From Rubrivivax gelatinosus (GTDB lineage: Bacteria > Pseudomonadota > Gammaproteobacteria > Burkholderiales > Burkholderiaceae_C): DNA of 46,983 nucleotides. The notes below the pieces were generated by a model that saw nothing but the letters and a program-made list of their open reading frames with translations, was not told where the DNA came from and did not search any database. A program made the translations under genes and the position numbers. Location of the stretch: the NCBI RefSeq assembly GCF_016583785.1, contig NZ_NRRU01000035.1:1-46983 (forward strand), read 5' to 3'. Positions 7,640 to 15,188 of the stretch are shown here, in pieces (position 1 is the stretch's first letter; each line of letters starts with the position of its first letter).

Positions 7640-7970
7640 GGCTTCTTCGCCTTGAGTTGTCTCAAGCCTGGAATCGGGGTCTGCACCAGGGGTGGCGATC
7701 CGCGGCGCAGCGGGCACGCGCACTGCCACACGAACCGGGCTGCGGATGCGGGAGACCGGCTCGAACAGGCCCCTGCACCCGGCGACAGCACGGCACAATT
7801 CGCGCAAATCGCTGGGCGCGGGCCGGCTGTAACCGACCCGATGGCCGACAAGACCCCGAGGCCGGCCGGCAGCCGGCACACTCGACGATGCGCAGGGCCG
7901 CAAACGGTGGCTGCGCAGACCCTGCCGCCCCTTTCGGGCGGCGCCGACCGTCCGTGAACGAGGTGAGACG
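7640..7970 (+). promoter_or_regulatory. 331-base intergenic region with promoter-like element and structured leader
   Basis: No gene here has a believable start or composition. A 6-bp hairpin, CTTGAG-TTGT-CTCAAG (7651-7666), follows the upstream stop. CACAAT at 7794-7799 is a plausible -10 element. Downstream, TGCGCAG (7889-7895) pairs with CTGCGCA (7911-7917), and GCCGCCC-CTTTC-GGGCGGC (7924-7942) forms a strong hairpin 28 bases before the next ATG. The leader would be about 165 bases. I tested it by eye for glycine, TPP and cobalamin riboswitch cores and found none. Confidence 0.4.
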
Positions 7971-8942
7971 ATGAGCGCCCCCGTCCCGCTGACCCACCAC
8001 GAGATCCTGGAGCTGGTCGCGCCCTTCAGCCGGCGCGGCCGGCGCGTGGACCTGGCCACCAGCGACCGCATCGCCCGCCGGCTGCGTTTCAAGCCGCTGG
8101 AACACCCGGCGCAAGCGCCGCTGGCCTGGCCGCTGCAAGAAGAAATGGAACTCGAGAGCTTCGCCGCCGACGACCACCGCGTGACGCGCCGCCTGCGCAC
8201 GCCCGAAGGGCTGGAAGCGGTGCTGGTCGCCGACGGCCCGGCGGTAGAGGAGCTGGTGGAGCGGGTGCACGCGGTGCCGCCGGCACGCCAGTTCCGCCAG
8301 GGGCCGGGCTGGACCGCGGCGCTGGCGCACCGCGCGCGCCGCCTGGGCAACGGTGTCGAATCGATCATCCTCACCGACGCGCAGGCGCGTGTCGCCGGGC
8401 TGGACGTGAAGATGAAGGTCTCGAGCGTCTCGGGTGTCAACGCCGACCTGGAACTGATGCCGGCGCCGGGCCGTGCGCTGGCGCTGCCCGACGACCTGCT
8501 GGCGGTGCTGGGCTGGCCCTGGACCTGCATCGCCCGGCTGCGCGAGGGCTGGGGCGGCGCGCTGCGGCTCAAGGGCGACGGCAGCGAACGCAGCGCCGAC
8601 GCCGAGAGCAAGTTCCAGCGCACGCTGGAACATCTGGCGCACACGCTGGCGGCGCCGCCGCAGGTCTTCCACCAGCGCATGCACCGCGAGCGCTGGCGCG
8701 TGACGCTGCGCCGGGCGGTGCCGCTGCTGGTCAGCATCGCGCTGATCGCCGGCGCGGCGATGGTGCCGATGATCCAGCTGGCGCAGAACTCGGTCTGGCG
8801 CATGCTGGTGTTCCATTCGCCGGCCTTCCTGCTGATGCTGTTCTTCTGCCTCGGCGAGATGCCGCGGCTGGAGTTCCCGCCGCTGCCGCGGCTGGCGCGT
8901 GCCGGCTCCTGGGAGCCGGTGACGCCAGCCGACCCCGCCTGA
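7971..8942 (+). CDS. Unknown membrane protein of a MoxR/VWA module
   Basis: A 323-aa protein of no family I recognise. The first 240 residues look cytoplasmic, mixed alpha/beta and charged, including ESIILTDAQARVAGLDVKMKVSS; two hydrophobic helices at about 248-269 and 277-297 form a tail hairpin, followed by a proline-rich end. It would sit on the inner membrane with the bulk facing the cytoplasm. The ATG at 7971 has GAGG seven bases upstream. It is followed after 22 bases by the MoxR-type ATPase and then the VWA protein, so it is probably the membrane partner or substrate of that ATPase. That role is inferred from position only. Confidence 0.7.
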   Translation: MSAPVPLTHHEILELVAPFSRRGRRVDLATSDRIARRLRFKPLEHPAQAPLAWPLQEEMELESFAADDHRVTRRLRTPEGLEAVLVADGPAVEELVERVHAVPPARQFRQGPGWTAALAHRARRLGNGVESIILTDAQARVAGLDVKMKVSSVSGVNADLELMPAPGRALALPDDLLAVLGWPWTCIARLREGWGGALRLKGDGSERSADAESKFQRTLEHLAHTLAAPPQVFHQRMHRERWRVTLRRAVPLLVSIALIAGAAMVPMIQLAQNSVWRMLVFHSPAFLLMLFFCLGEMPRLEFPPLPRLARAGSWEPVTPADPA

Positions 8943-8964
8943 CAACCTCTCCACCTGGACCAAG

Positions 8965-10074
8965 ATGCTCGGCAACCCGATGAACATCCCCCCGGTCTCG
9001 ATCGCCGCGGCCAAGGCCGCGCTGGTCGAGCAGTTCGCCTGCCCCGTGCTGCGCCAGCGCGCGTCGATGCTCTGGGGCACACGCGGCGTCGGCAAGTCCT
9101 CGGTGGTGCGCCAGGTCGCCGAGCAGCACGGCGTGCCGCTGATCGACCTGCGCCTGACGACGATCGAGCCGGTGGACATCCGCGGCGCGATCTACGCCGA
9201 CGAGCAGCTCGAGAAGACGGTCTGGTTCCCGCCCGAGTTCCTGCCGCAGGCCGACCAGCCGCAAGGCATCCTGTTCCTGGACGAGCTCACCGCCGCCGAT
9301 CAGCGGCTGCAGGTCTCGGCCTATTCGCTGATCCTGGACCGCCGCGTCGGCCGCTACGAGCTGCCGGCCGGCTGGATGGTGGTCGCCGCCGGCAACGCGA
9401 GTTTTCACGGCGCGGTCTGCCACGACATGGGCACGGCGCTGGCCGACCGCATGTTCCACTTCAACGTGCAGACCGTGGTCGAGGCCTTTCTGCAGCACGC
9501 CGCGGCCAACGACTTCGCGCCCGAGGTCATGGCCTACCTGAAGGTGCGGCCCGACAAGCTCGACGACACCCAGGCCCAGCTCGCCGCCGACCACCTGATC
9601 GGCGCCAGCCCGCGCGGCTGGGAGGACGTCTCCAACGTGCTCAAGAGCGGCCTGGGCGAAGCCACCCGGCGCGTCTTCGTGCAGGGCCGCATCGGCGCCG
9701 CCAACGCCGCCGAGTTCTTCGGCGTGCTGCGCGAGATCCAGTCGGGCGCCGACGTCGTCAAGCTGCTGGCCGCGCGCCCGGGCGAGGAGACGGCGGCGCT
9801 GCTGCCGCGTACGCTGGACGCGCTCTACGGGATGATCTACGGCCTGCTGGCCGCCAGCAACGACGACGCCGCACTCGACCGCGCGCTCGAGATCATCGAG
9901 CAGCTGCCCGACACGCGCGCCAATGTCGCGCTGCCGATCCGCGAGGCGCAGACGCTGGCGATGGAGCTGCTGATGCAGAAGGCGCTGGAAGGCGGCATGG
10001 AAGGCACCATCCTCGACAGCGCGGCCTACCGCCGCTACAGCGAGCGCCGCCAGCGCGAAGGCCAGGATGCCTGA
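8965..10074 (+). CDS. MoxR-type AAA+ ATPase
   Basis: A 369-aa AAA+ ATPase of the MoxR/dynein-related class. Walker A is G38-TRGVGKS-45, Walker B is ILFLDEL at about 102-108, and the following helix and GWMVVAAGN segment carry sensor 1. A C-terminal helical region extends to the end. MoxR proteins act as chaperone-like remodellers with a VWA partner, often to insert a cofactor or assemble a complex. Here the partner is the next gene, which overlaps by 8 bases. The ATG at 8965 is used; 8980 (MNIPPVS) is an alternative, and neither has a clear RBS. The Walker A loop differs from the GxPGxGKT form of the second MoxR protein at 33249, so the two are not recent copies. Confidence 0.88.
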   Translation: MLGNPMNIPPVSIAAAKAALVEQFACPVLRQRASMLWGTRGVGKSSVVRQVAEQHGVPLIDLRLTTIEPVDIRGAIYADEQLEKTVWFPPEFLPQADQPQGILFLDELTAADQRLQVSAYSLILDRRVGRYELPAGWMVVAAGNASFHGAVCHDMGTALADRMFHFNVQTVVEAFLQHAAANDFAPEVMAYLKVRPDKLDDTQAQLAADHLIGASPRGWEDVSNVLKSGLGEATRRVFVQGRIGAANAAEFFGVLREIQSGADVVKLLAARPGEETAALLPRTLDALYGMIYGLLAASNDDAALDRALEIIEQLPDTRANVALPIREAQTLAMELLMQKALEGGMEGTILDSAAYRRYSERRQREGQDA

Positions 10075-11425
10075 ACCCGGCTCCGTCTACCTGCACCGCG
10101 GCACACGCGCGGTGCAGCGCCTGGTCGAATTCGCGCCATCCACCGGCGGCCTCGCGCTGTGGGCGCACCACCGCGACCGCGCGGCCGGCGAAGGCGCGCC
10201 GACGATCGCCACCGACGGCCACACGATCTGGTACGGCCGCGCCTTCGACGAACTGACGCTGCCCCAGCAGGCCGGGCTGGTGGCGCACGAGGTGCTGCAC
10301 GTCGCGCTGCGCCACGCCCAGCGCTACGGCGAGCTGCAGCAGGTGGTCGGCGACGTCGACCTGCAGCTGTTCAACCTCTGCGCCGACGCCATCGTCGACA
10401 GCACGCTCAGCCACCTCAGCTGGCTGGAGCTGCCCGCCAGCGCGGTGACGCTGGACCGGCTGCTGGCCAGCGCGCTGGGCATCGAGCAGAGCATCGACAA
10501 GGCGCTGCTGGAATGGGACGTCGAGCGCCTGTACCGCGAGATCGACGACCGCCGCAGCGAAGGCCGCGACGGCAAGCGCCAGGGCAGCAAACAGCAGGCC
10601 GGCGGCGCCGACGGCAAGGCTTCGCAGCGCAGCAGCGCCGAGTCCGCCCAGCAAAGCGAAGACGGCAGCGGTGAACGCAGCGACGGCCCGCGGGCCGCAC
10701 GCGCGCGCTCGCTGGCGCGCGGCCTGGTGCCCGACCTGCTGCCCGGCCGCCACGGTGCCGGCAGCCCGGAAGACGAGGCCGAGGCCGCACGCGAGTGGAG
10801 CGAACGCCTGACACGCGCCCACGCCGGCGACGGCCTGCACTCGATGCTGCGCACGCTGCTGGCCGACCTGCCGAAGACACGCACGCCCTGGGAGCAGGTG
10901 CTGCGGGTGCAGCTGGCGCGTGCGCTGGCGCCGCGGCTGGAGGCCTCGTGGTCGCGGCCGTCGCGCTCCTATCTCGCCAACCAGGGCCGCATGGGCTCGC
11001 GCCGCATGCCCTTCGAGCCCGGCCACAGCCAGACCAAACGTGTGCCGCGGCTGGCGGTCGTGGTCGACGTCTCGGGCTCGATCCAGGACGAGCTGATGAA
11101 CCGTTTCGCACGCGAGATCGAGTCGATCACGCGGCGGCTGGAGACCGGCCTGGTGCTGATCGTCGGCGACGAACGGGTGCAGCGGGTCGAACGTTTCAAG
11201 CCCGGCCAGTCGGACCTGCGCGACATCCAGTTCCAGGGCGGCGGCGGCACCGACTTCACGCCGCTGCTCGAAGAAGCCGACAAGCACCTGCCCGACATCG
11301 GCGTCGTGCTCACCGACCTCGACGGCCCGGCGCGTTTCCGGCCGCACTGGCCGGTGGTCTGGGCGGTGCCCGAGAAGGACGCCCACGCCCAGGCGCCGTT
11401 CGGGCGCAAGATCGTGCTCGCCTGA
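10067..11425 (+). CDS. DUF2201-type metallopeptidase-like protein with C-terminal VWA domain
   Basis: A 452-aa protein with two parts. The N-terminal part carries a zinc-protease-like motif, H74-EVLH-78 with a further H83. A low-complexity Q/S/G/R linker spans roughly residues 160-235. The C-terminal part from about 325 is a von Willebrand A-like fold with an intact metal site: D-V-S-G-S near 333-337, GGGGTDFTPL and TDLDG. This architecture is the known partner of MoxR-type ATPases. Whether it cleaves anything is unknown; these proteins are only predicted peptidases. Its start overlaps the ATPase by 8 bases, implying translational coupling. It ends immediately against the stop of the convergent thioredoxin-like gene. 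Confidence 0.88.
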   Translation: MPEPGSVYLHRGTRAVQRLVEFAPSTGGLALWAHHRDRAAGEGAPTIATDGHTIWYGRAFDELTLPQQAGLVAHEVLHVALRHAQRYGELQQVVGDVDLQLFNLCADAIVDSTLSHLSWLELPASAVTLDRLLASALGIEQSIDKALLEWDVERLYREIDDRRSEGRDGKRQGSKQQAGGADGKASQRSSAESAQQSEDGSGERSDGPRAARARSLARGLVPDLLPGRHGAGSPEDEAEAAREWSERLTRAHAGDGLHSMLRTLLADLPKTRTPWEQVLRVQLARALAPRLEASWSRPSRSYLANQGRMGSRRMPFEPGHSQTKRVPRLAVVVDVSGSIQDELMNRFAREIESITRRLETGLVLIVGDERVQRVERFKPGQSDLRDIQFQGGGGTDFTPLLEEADKHLPDIGVVLTDLDGPARFRPHWPVVWAVPEKDAHAQAPFGRKIVLA

Positions 11426-11752
11426 TCAGGCGGCTGCGGCCAGCGCCTGGAAGGCGCGTTCGAGTTCGGCTCCGTCCTGCGGACGCACGACGCGCGCGAC
11501 CTCCTGGCCGCGGTTGATGAACACCAGCGTCGGCCACAGCTTGACCGCGAACGAGCGCCCGAGCGGCTGGCCGCGGCCGTCCTCGATCTTCCGGTGCGTA
11601 ATCGCCGGATAGCCGGCACGCGCCGCCGCGATCAGCGGCTGCGCGCCCAGGCAGTGCGGGCACCAGCCGGTGCCGAACTCCAGCACCAGCGGGCCGTCGA
11701 AGGCGTCGACCTCGGCGCGGGTCGGCTCGCGGTCGGGGGGCAGGCTGTCCAT
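11426..11752 (-). CDS. Thioredoxin-family protein
   Basis: A 108-aa cytoplasmic thioredoxin-fold protein without a signal peptide. The redox site is W30-C31-P-H-C34, a DsbA-like CPHC rather than the CGPC of classical thioredoxin, and the cis-proline region is LWPTLVFIN. CPHC sites are more oxidising, so it may be a disulfide reductase of a particular partner rather than general thioredoxin. The start has a GAGGAGG RBS that overlaps the stop codon of the SDR gene, so it is the last gene of a four-gene minus-strand operon led by the gamma-glutamyltransferase gene. Confidence 0.88.
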   Translation of the reverse strand: MDSLPPDREPTRAEVDAFDGPLVLEFGTGWCPHCLGAQPLIAAARAGYPAITHRKIEDGRGQPLGRSFAVKLWPTLVFINRGQEVARVVRPQDGAELERAFQALAAAA

Positions 11753-11764
11753 GCGTGAGCCTCC

Positions 11765-12553
11765 TCAGAAGGTGCCGGGATAGGCGCCGCCGTCGAGCAG
11801 CAGGTTCTGCCCGGTCAGGAAACCGGCCTGCGCGCTGCAGACGAAGGCACAGAAGGCGCCGAACTCGGCCGCGTCGCCGAAACGCTGCGCCGGCGCGACG
11901 CGGCGCCTGGCCTCGACCACGGCCTCCAGCGGCTGGCCGCTCTTCTTCGCGCCGGCGGCCAGCGTCGTGCGCAGCCGGTCGGTGTCGAAGGCGCCGGGCA
12001 GCAGGTTGTTGATCGTCACGTTGCGCCCGGCCAGCGCCGGCTGGCGCGCCAGGCCGGCGACGAAGCCGGTGAGCCCGGAGCGGGCGCCGTTGGACAGCCC
12101 GAGCACGTCGATCGGCGCTTTCACCGCGCCCGAGGTGATGTTGACGATGCGGCCGAAACCCCGCGCCGCCATCGCGTCGACGCTGGCGCGGATGAGCGCG
12201 ATCGGCGTCAGCATGTTGGCGTCGAGCGCGGCGATCCAGGCTTCGCGCTCCCAGTCGCGGAAGTCGCCCGGCGGCGGCCCGCCGGCGTTGTTGACGAGGA
12301 TGTCGACCTGCGGCGCCGCCGCCAGCGCCGCGGCGCGGCCGGCTTCGGTGGTGATGTCGCCGGCGACGGCGCGCACCTCGACCGCCGGGTTCAGCGCACG
12401 CAGCGCGGCCGCGGTGGCTTCCAGCGCCTCGACGCCGCGCGCGGTGACGACCACGTTGACGCCCTCCTTCACCAGCGCCTCGGCACAGCCTCGGCCCAGG
12501 CCCTTGCTCGCCGCACACACCAGGGCCCAGCGGCCCGCGATACCCAGATCCAT
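11765..12553 (-). CDS. SDR-family oxidoreductase-like protein with degenerate active site
   Basis: A 262-aa short-chain dehydrogenase-like protein. The Rossmann part is clear: SKGLGRG near 16-22 (an S replaces the first glycine of TGxxxGxG), GDIT at 65-68 and NNAG at 88-91. The catalytic serine S141 is present (NITSG), but the YxxxK pair thirteen residues on is replaced by S154 and R158 (in GLSNGARSGL). This fits a known BKR-like SDR subgroup whose members lack the canonical tetrad, so calling it a 3-oxoacyl reductase would be unsafe. The ATG at 12553 has an AAGGAGG RBS. It lies 20 bases after the DMT transporter gene and 12 before the thioredoxin gene. Confidence 0.88.
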   Translation of the reverse strand: MDLGIAGRWALVCAASKGLGRGCAEALVKEGVNVVVTARGVEALEATAAALRALNPAVEVRAVAGDITTEAGRAAALAAAPQVDILVNNAGGPPPGDFRDWEREAWIAALDANMLTPIALIRASVDAMAARGFGRIVNITSGAVKAPIDVLGLSNGARSGLTGFVAGLARQPALAGRNVTINNLLPGAFDTDRLRTTLAAGAKKSGQPLEAVVEARRRVAPAQRFGDAAEFGAFCAFVCSAQAGFLTGQNLLLDGGAYPGTF

Positions 12554-12573
12554 CTCGATCCTCCTTCGATCAG

Positions 12574-13482
12574 TCAGCGTGCGCGCGCCAGCAGCGTGAT
12601 GCCGGCGAGCACGAGCACGGTGCCGGCGACGATCCAGCCGTTGAAGGGTTCGTCCAGCAGCAGCACGCCCATCAGGATGGTCGACAGCGGCCCGACCATG
12701 CCGGTCTGCGCCGTCAGCGTCGGGCCTATGCGTTCGATCGCCATCATCACCATCAGCACCGGCGCCACCGTGCAGGCGGTGGCGTTGAGCACCGACAGCC
12801 ACAGCACCTCGGGCGCGACGATGGCCGCGCCCAGCGGCCGCAGCACCGCGAACTGGGCGATGCACAGCAGGCAGGCGACGCAGCTCGCCAGGCCGGTGAG
12901 CCGCATCGCGCCCAGGCGCCGCACCTCGGCACCGCTGGCGACCAGGTAGACCGCGTAGCTGACCGCGCTGCCGAAGACCAGCGCCGCGCCGAGCAGGGTC
13001 TGCGGCCCGGCGAGCGTGACCTCGTGGCCGAAGACCAGCAGCACGCCGGCATAACTGACCGCCAGCGCCGCCAGCCGCTGCCCCGACACACGCTGGCCGA
13101 AGAGCACGACGCCCAGCAGCAGCACCAGCGTCGGGTTGAGGTAGAGAATCAGGCGTTCCAGGCTGGCGCTGATGTACTGCAGGCCAGCGAAGTCCAGCGT
13201 GCTCGCGAGGTAGTAGCCCGAGAAACCCAGCCCGGCGACCACGCCCCAGTCGCGCCGCGACAGAGGCGGCTTGCCGCGCCCGGCCCACCAGGCGATCGCC
13301 AGGAACAGCGGCAGCGCGAACAGCATGCGATACATCACCAGCGTCACCGCGTCGACGCCGTGGCGGTAGGCGAGCTTGGCGATGATGGCCTTGCCCGAGA
13401 ACGCGATCGATCCGGCACCGGCCAGCGCCAGACCGGCACCGACGGGGCTGCGCGTGGCGGCGGCGCTGCCTGCGGTGGCCAC
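12574..13482 (-). CDS. EamA/DMT-superfamily transporter
   Basis: A 302-aa inner-membrane protein with about ten transmembrane helices in two homologous EamA halves; the second ends with the typical GPLSTILMGVLLLDEPF pattern. DMT proteins of this kind export amino acids or other small metabolites, but the substrate cannot be read from sequence. The start is a GTG at 13482, two bases after the stop of the gamma-glutamyltransferase gene, so the two are very likely translationally coupled. That coupling suggests it may move a product or substrate of that enzyme, for example an amino acid or dipeptide. This link is inference. Confidence 0.88.
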   Translation of the reverse strand: MATAGSAAATRSPVGAGLALAGAGSIAFSGKAIIAKLAYRHGVDAVTLVMYRMLFALPLFLAIAWWAGRGKPPLSRRDWGVVAGLGFSGYYLASTLDFAGLQYISASLERLILYLNPTLVLLLGVVLFGQRVSGQRLAALAVSYAGVLLVFGHEVTLAGPQTLLGAALVFGSAVSYAVYLVASGAEVRRLGAMRLTGLASCVACLLCIAQFAVLRPLGAAIVAPEVLWLSVLNATACTVAPVLMVMMAIERIGPTLTAQTGMVGPLSTILMGVLLLDEPFNGWIVAGTVLVLAGITLLARAR

Positions 13483-13484
13483 CG

Positions 13485-15122
13485 TCAGAACCCGGCCGCC
13501 TGGCCGTCGCGGCGCGGGTCGCTGGCCGCGGCGTAGCCTTCGACGGCGGGCTCACCCAGGCGCCAGATGAACTGGCCGGCGCCGAAGTCCTGGTAGCTGT
13601 CCTGGATCACCTCGATGCGGTGGCCGAGCGCGGCCAGGCCCTGCACCAGGCGCGCATCCATCGCCGCCTCGACGTTGATCTCCAGGCCGGCGTTGAAACG
13701 CCAGCGCGGCGCGTCGCAGGCCGCCTGCGGGTTCTGGTTCCACTCGACCATGCGCAGATAGGTCTGCAGATGGCCTTGCGGCTGCATGTTGGCGCCCATC
13801 ACGCCGAAGCTCATCAGCGGCCGGCCGGCGGCGGTGACGAAGCCCGGGATGATGGTGTGGAACGGCCGCTTGCCCGGCGCGACGAGGTTGGCGCTGGCGG
13901 CGTCCAGGCTGAAGCCGTGGCCGCGGTTCTGCAGCGACAGCCCCCACTCGGGCACGACGACGCCCGAGCCGAAGCCCATGTAGTTGCTCTGGATGAAGCT
14001 GACCATCATGCCGCTCTCGTCGGCGGCGGTGAGGTAGATGGTGCCGCCCTTGACCGGGTTGCCGGCGCCATGGTCCTGGGCGCGGCGTGGGTCGATCAGC
14101 TTCGCACGTTCGGCCAGGTAGCCGGGCGCCAGCAGGTCGGCGGCCGTCAGCCCCATCGCCTGCGGTTCGGCGACGAAGCGGTAGACGTCGGCGAAGGCGA
14201 GCTTCATCGCCTCGATCTGCAGGTGCTGGGCGGCGACGCTGTCGGCCGGGTGTTCGTCCAGGCCGGCGTGGCGCAGGATGCCCAGGGCGATCAAAGCGGC
14301 GATGCCCTGCCCGTTCGGCGGGATCTCGTGCAGCGTGGCGCCGCCGTAGTCCATTGCCAGCGGCTCGACCCATTCGGGCGCGTAGCCGGAGAAGTCGGCC
14401 AGCGTCTGCGCGCCGCCCTGGGCCTGTGCCTGGCGCACCAGGGTCTCGGCGATCTCGCCGCCGTAGAAGGCCTGGCCGCGGGTCGCGGCGATCGCACGCA
14501 GCGCACGCGCCGCGCCCGGCAGCGTGAAACGTTCGCCGACACGCGGTGCGCGCCCGCGCGGCAGGAAGGTTTCGGCGAAGCCCGGCTGCGACACCAGGGA
14601 TTGCACGCCCGCCGCCGCGGCCCACTTCTCGCCGACGACGACCGGCACCGCGTAGCCGCGTTCGGCGATCTCGGCCGCCGGCTCGAGCAGCTGCGCCAGC
14701 GGCAGGCGGCCGAACCGCTCGGCCAGCGCGACCCAGGCCGAGACCGCGCCCGGCACCGTCACCGCGTCCCAGCCGCGCACCGGCGGCGTGCGCGCGTCGG
14801 CACCGTGGCGGCGGCGGAAGTACTCGGGGGTCCAGGCCTGCGGTGCGCGCCCCGAGGCATTGAGGCCATGCAGGCGCTGGCCGTCCCAGAGGATGCAGAA
14901 GGCGTCCGAACCGAGGCCGTTGCTGCAGGGCTCGACGATGGTCATCGCCGCCGCCGCCGCGACTGCGGCGTCGACCGCGTTGCCGCCGGCGGCCAGCATG
15001 CGCAAGCCGGCCTGCGCCGCCAGCGGGTGCGAGGTGGCAACGAGGTTGCGCGCGAACACCGGCAGACGCCGGCTCGGGTAGCCGGCGTTCCAGTCGAAGT
15101 AGTCGGGGGTGGCGAAGTCCAT
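13485..15122 (-). CDS. Gamma-glutamyltransferase-family enzyme (Ntn hydrolase)
   Basis: A 545-aa member of the gamma-glutamyltranspeptidase family. The N-terminal part has LVATSHPLAAQAGLRML and GGNAVDAAVA, and NGLGSDAF. The self-cleavage and catalytic threonine is T361 in KGGTIYLTAAD, which would give chains of about 360 and 185 residues. No signal peptide is seen, unlike periplasmic Ggt, so it may be cytoplasmic, and several such relatives are cephalosporin acylase-like or of unknown specificity. Start at 15122 (MDFATPDYF) is preferred over 15149 because GACAAT lies six bases upstream. It heads an operon with a DMT transporter, an SDR-like protein and a thioredoxin-like protein. Confidence 0.9.
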   Translation of the reverse strand: MDFATPDYFDWNAGYPSRRLPVFARNLVATSHPLAAQAGLRMLAAGGNAVDAAVAAAAAMTIVEPCSNGLGSDAFCILWDGQRLHGLNASGRAPQAWTPEYFRRRHGADARTPPVRGWDAVTVPGAVSAWVALAERFGRLPLAQLLEPAAEIAERGYAVPVVVGEKWAAAAGVQSLVSQPGFAETFLPRGRAPRVGERFTLPGAARALRAIAATRGQAFYGGEIAETLVRQAQAQGGAQTLADFSGYAPEWVEPLAMDYGGATLHEIPPNGQGIAALIALGILRHAGLDEHPADSVAAQHLQIEAMKLAFADVYRFVAEPQAMGLTAADLLAPGYLAERAKLIDPRRAQDHGAGNPVKGGTIYLTAADESGMMVSFIQSNYMGFGSGVVVPEWGLSLQNRGHGFSLDAASANLVAPGKRPFHTIIPGFVTAAGRPLMSFGVMGANMQPQGHLQTYLRMVEWNQNPQAACDAPRWRFNAGLEINVEAAMDARLVQGLAALGHRIEVIQDSYQDFGAGQFIWRLGEPAVEGYAAASDPRRDGQAAGF

Positions 15123-15128
15123 CGGCGC

Positions 15129-15134
15129 ATTGTC
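15129..15134 (-). promoter_or_regulatory. -10-like hexamer before the gamma-glutamyltransferase gene
   Basis: On the minus strand GACAAT ends six bases before the ATG at 15122, fitting the leaderless pattern seen at other genes here. Confidence 0.4.
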
Positions 15135-15188
15135 TCCAGCCGCCGGCACGCGTGCCGCGGCGGGGCTTCGCCAGTCGTCAAGCCGGCA

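Noticed and set aside
7740..7830. Glycine riboswitch in the leader before 7971
   Set aside because: GCGGGAGAC is reminiscent of the glycine aptamer, but the conserved AAGGnGCAA-type core and second aptamer are absent.
7652..7957. Possible 101-codon gene between the unknown gene and the MoxR module
   Set aside because: No RBS or -10-like hexamer at the start, no conserved-looking pattern, and it spans strong hairpins; more likely leader RNA.
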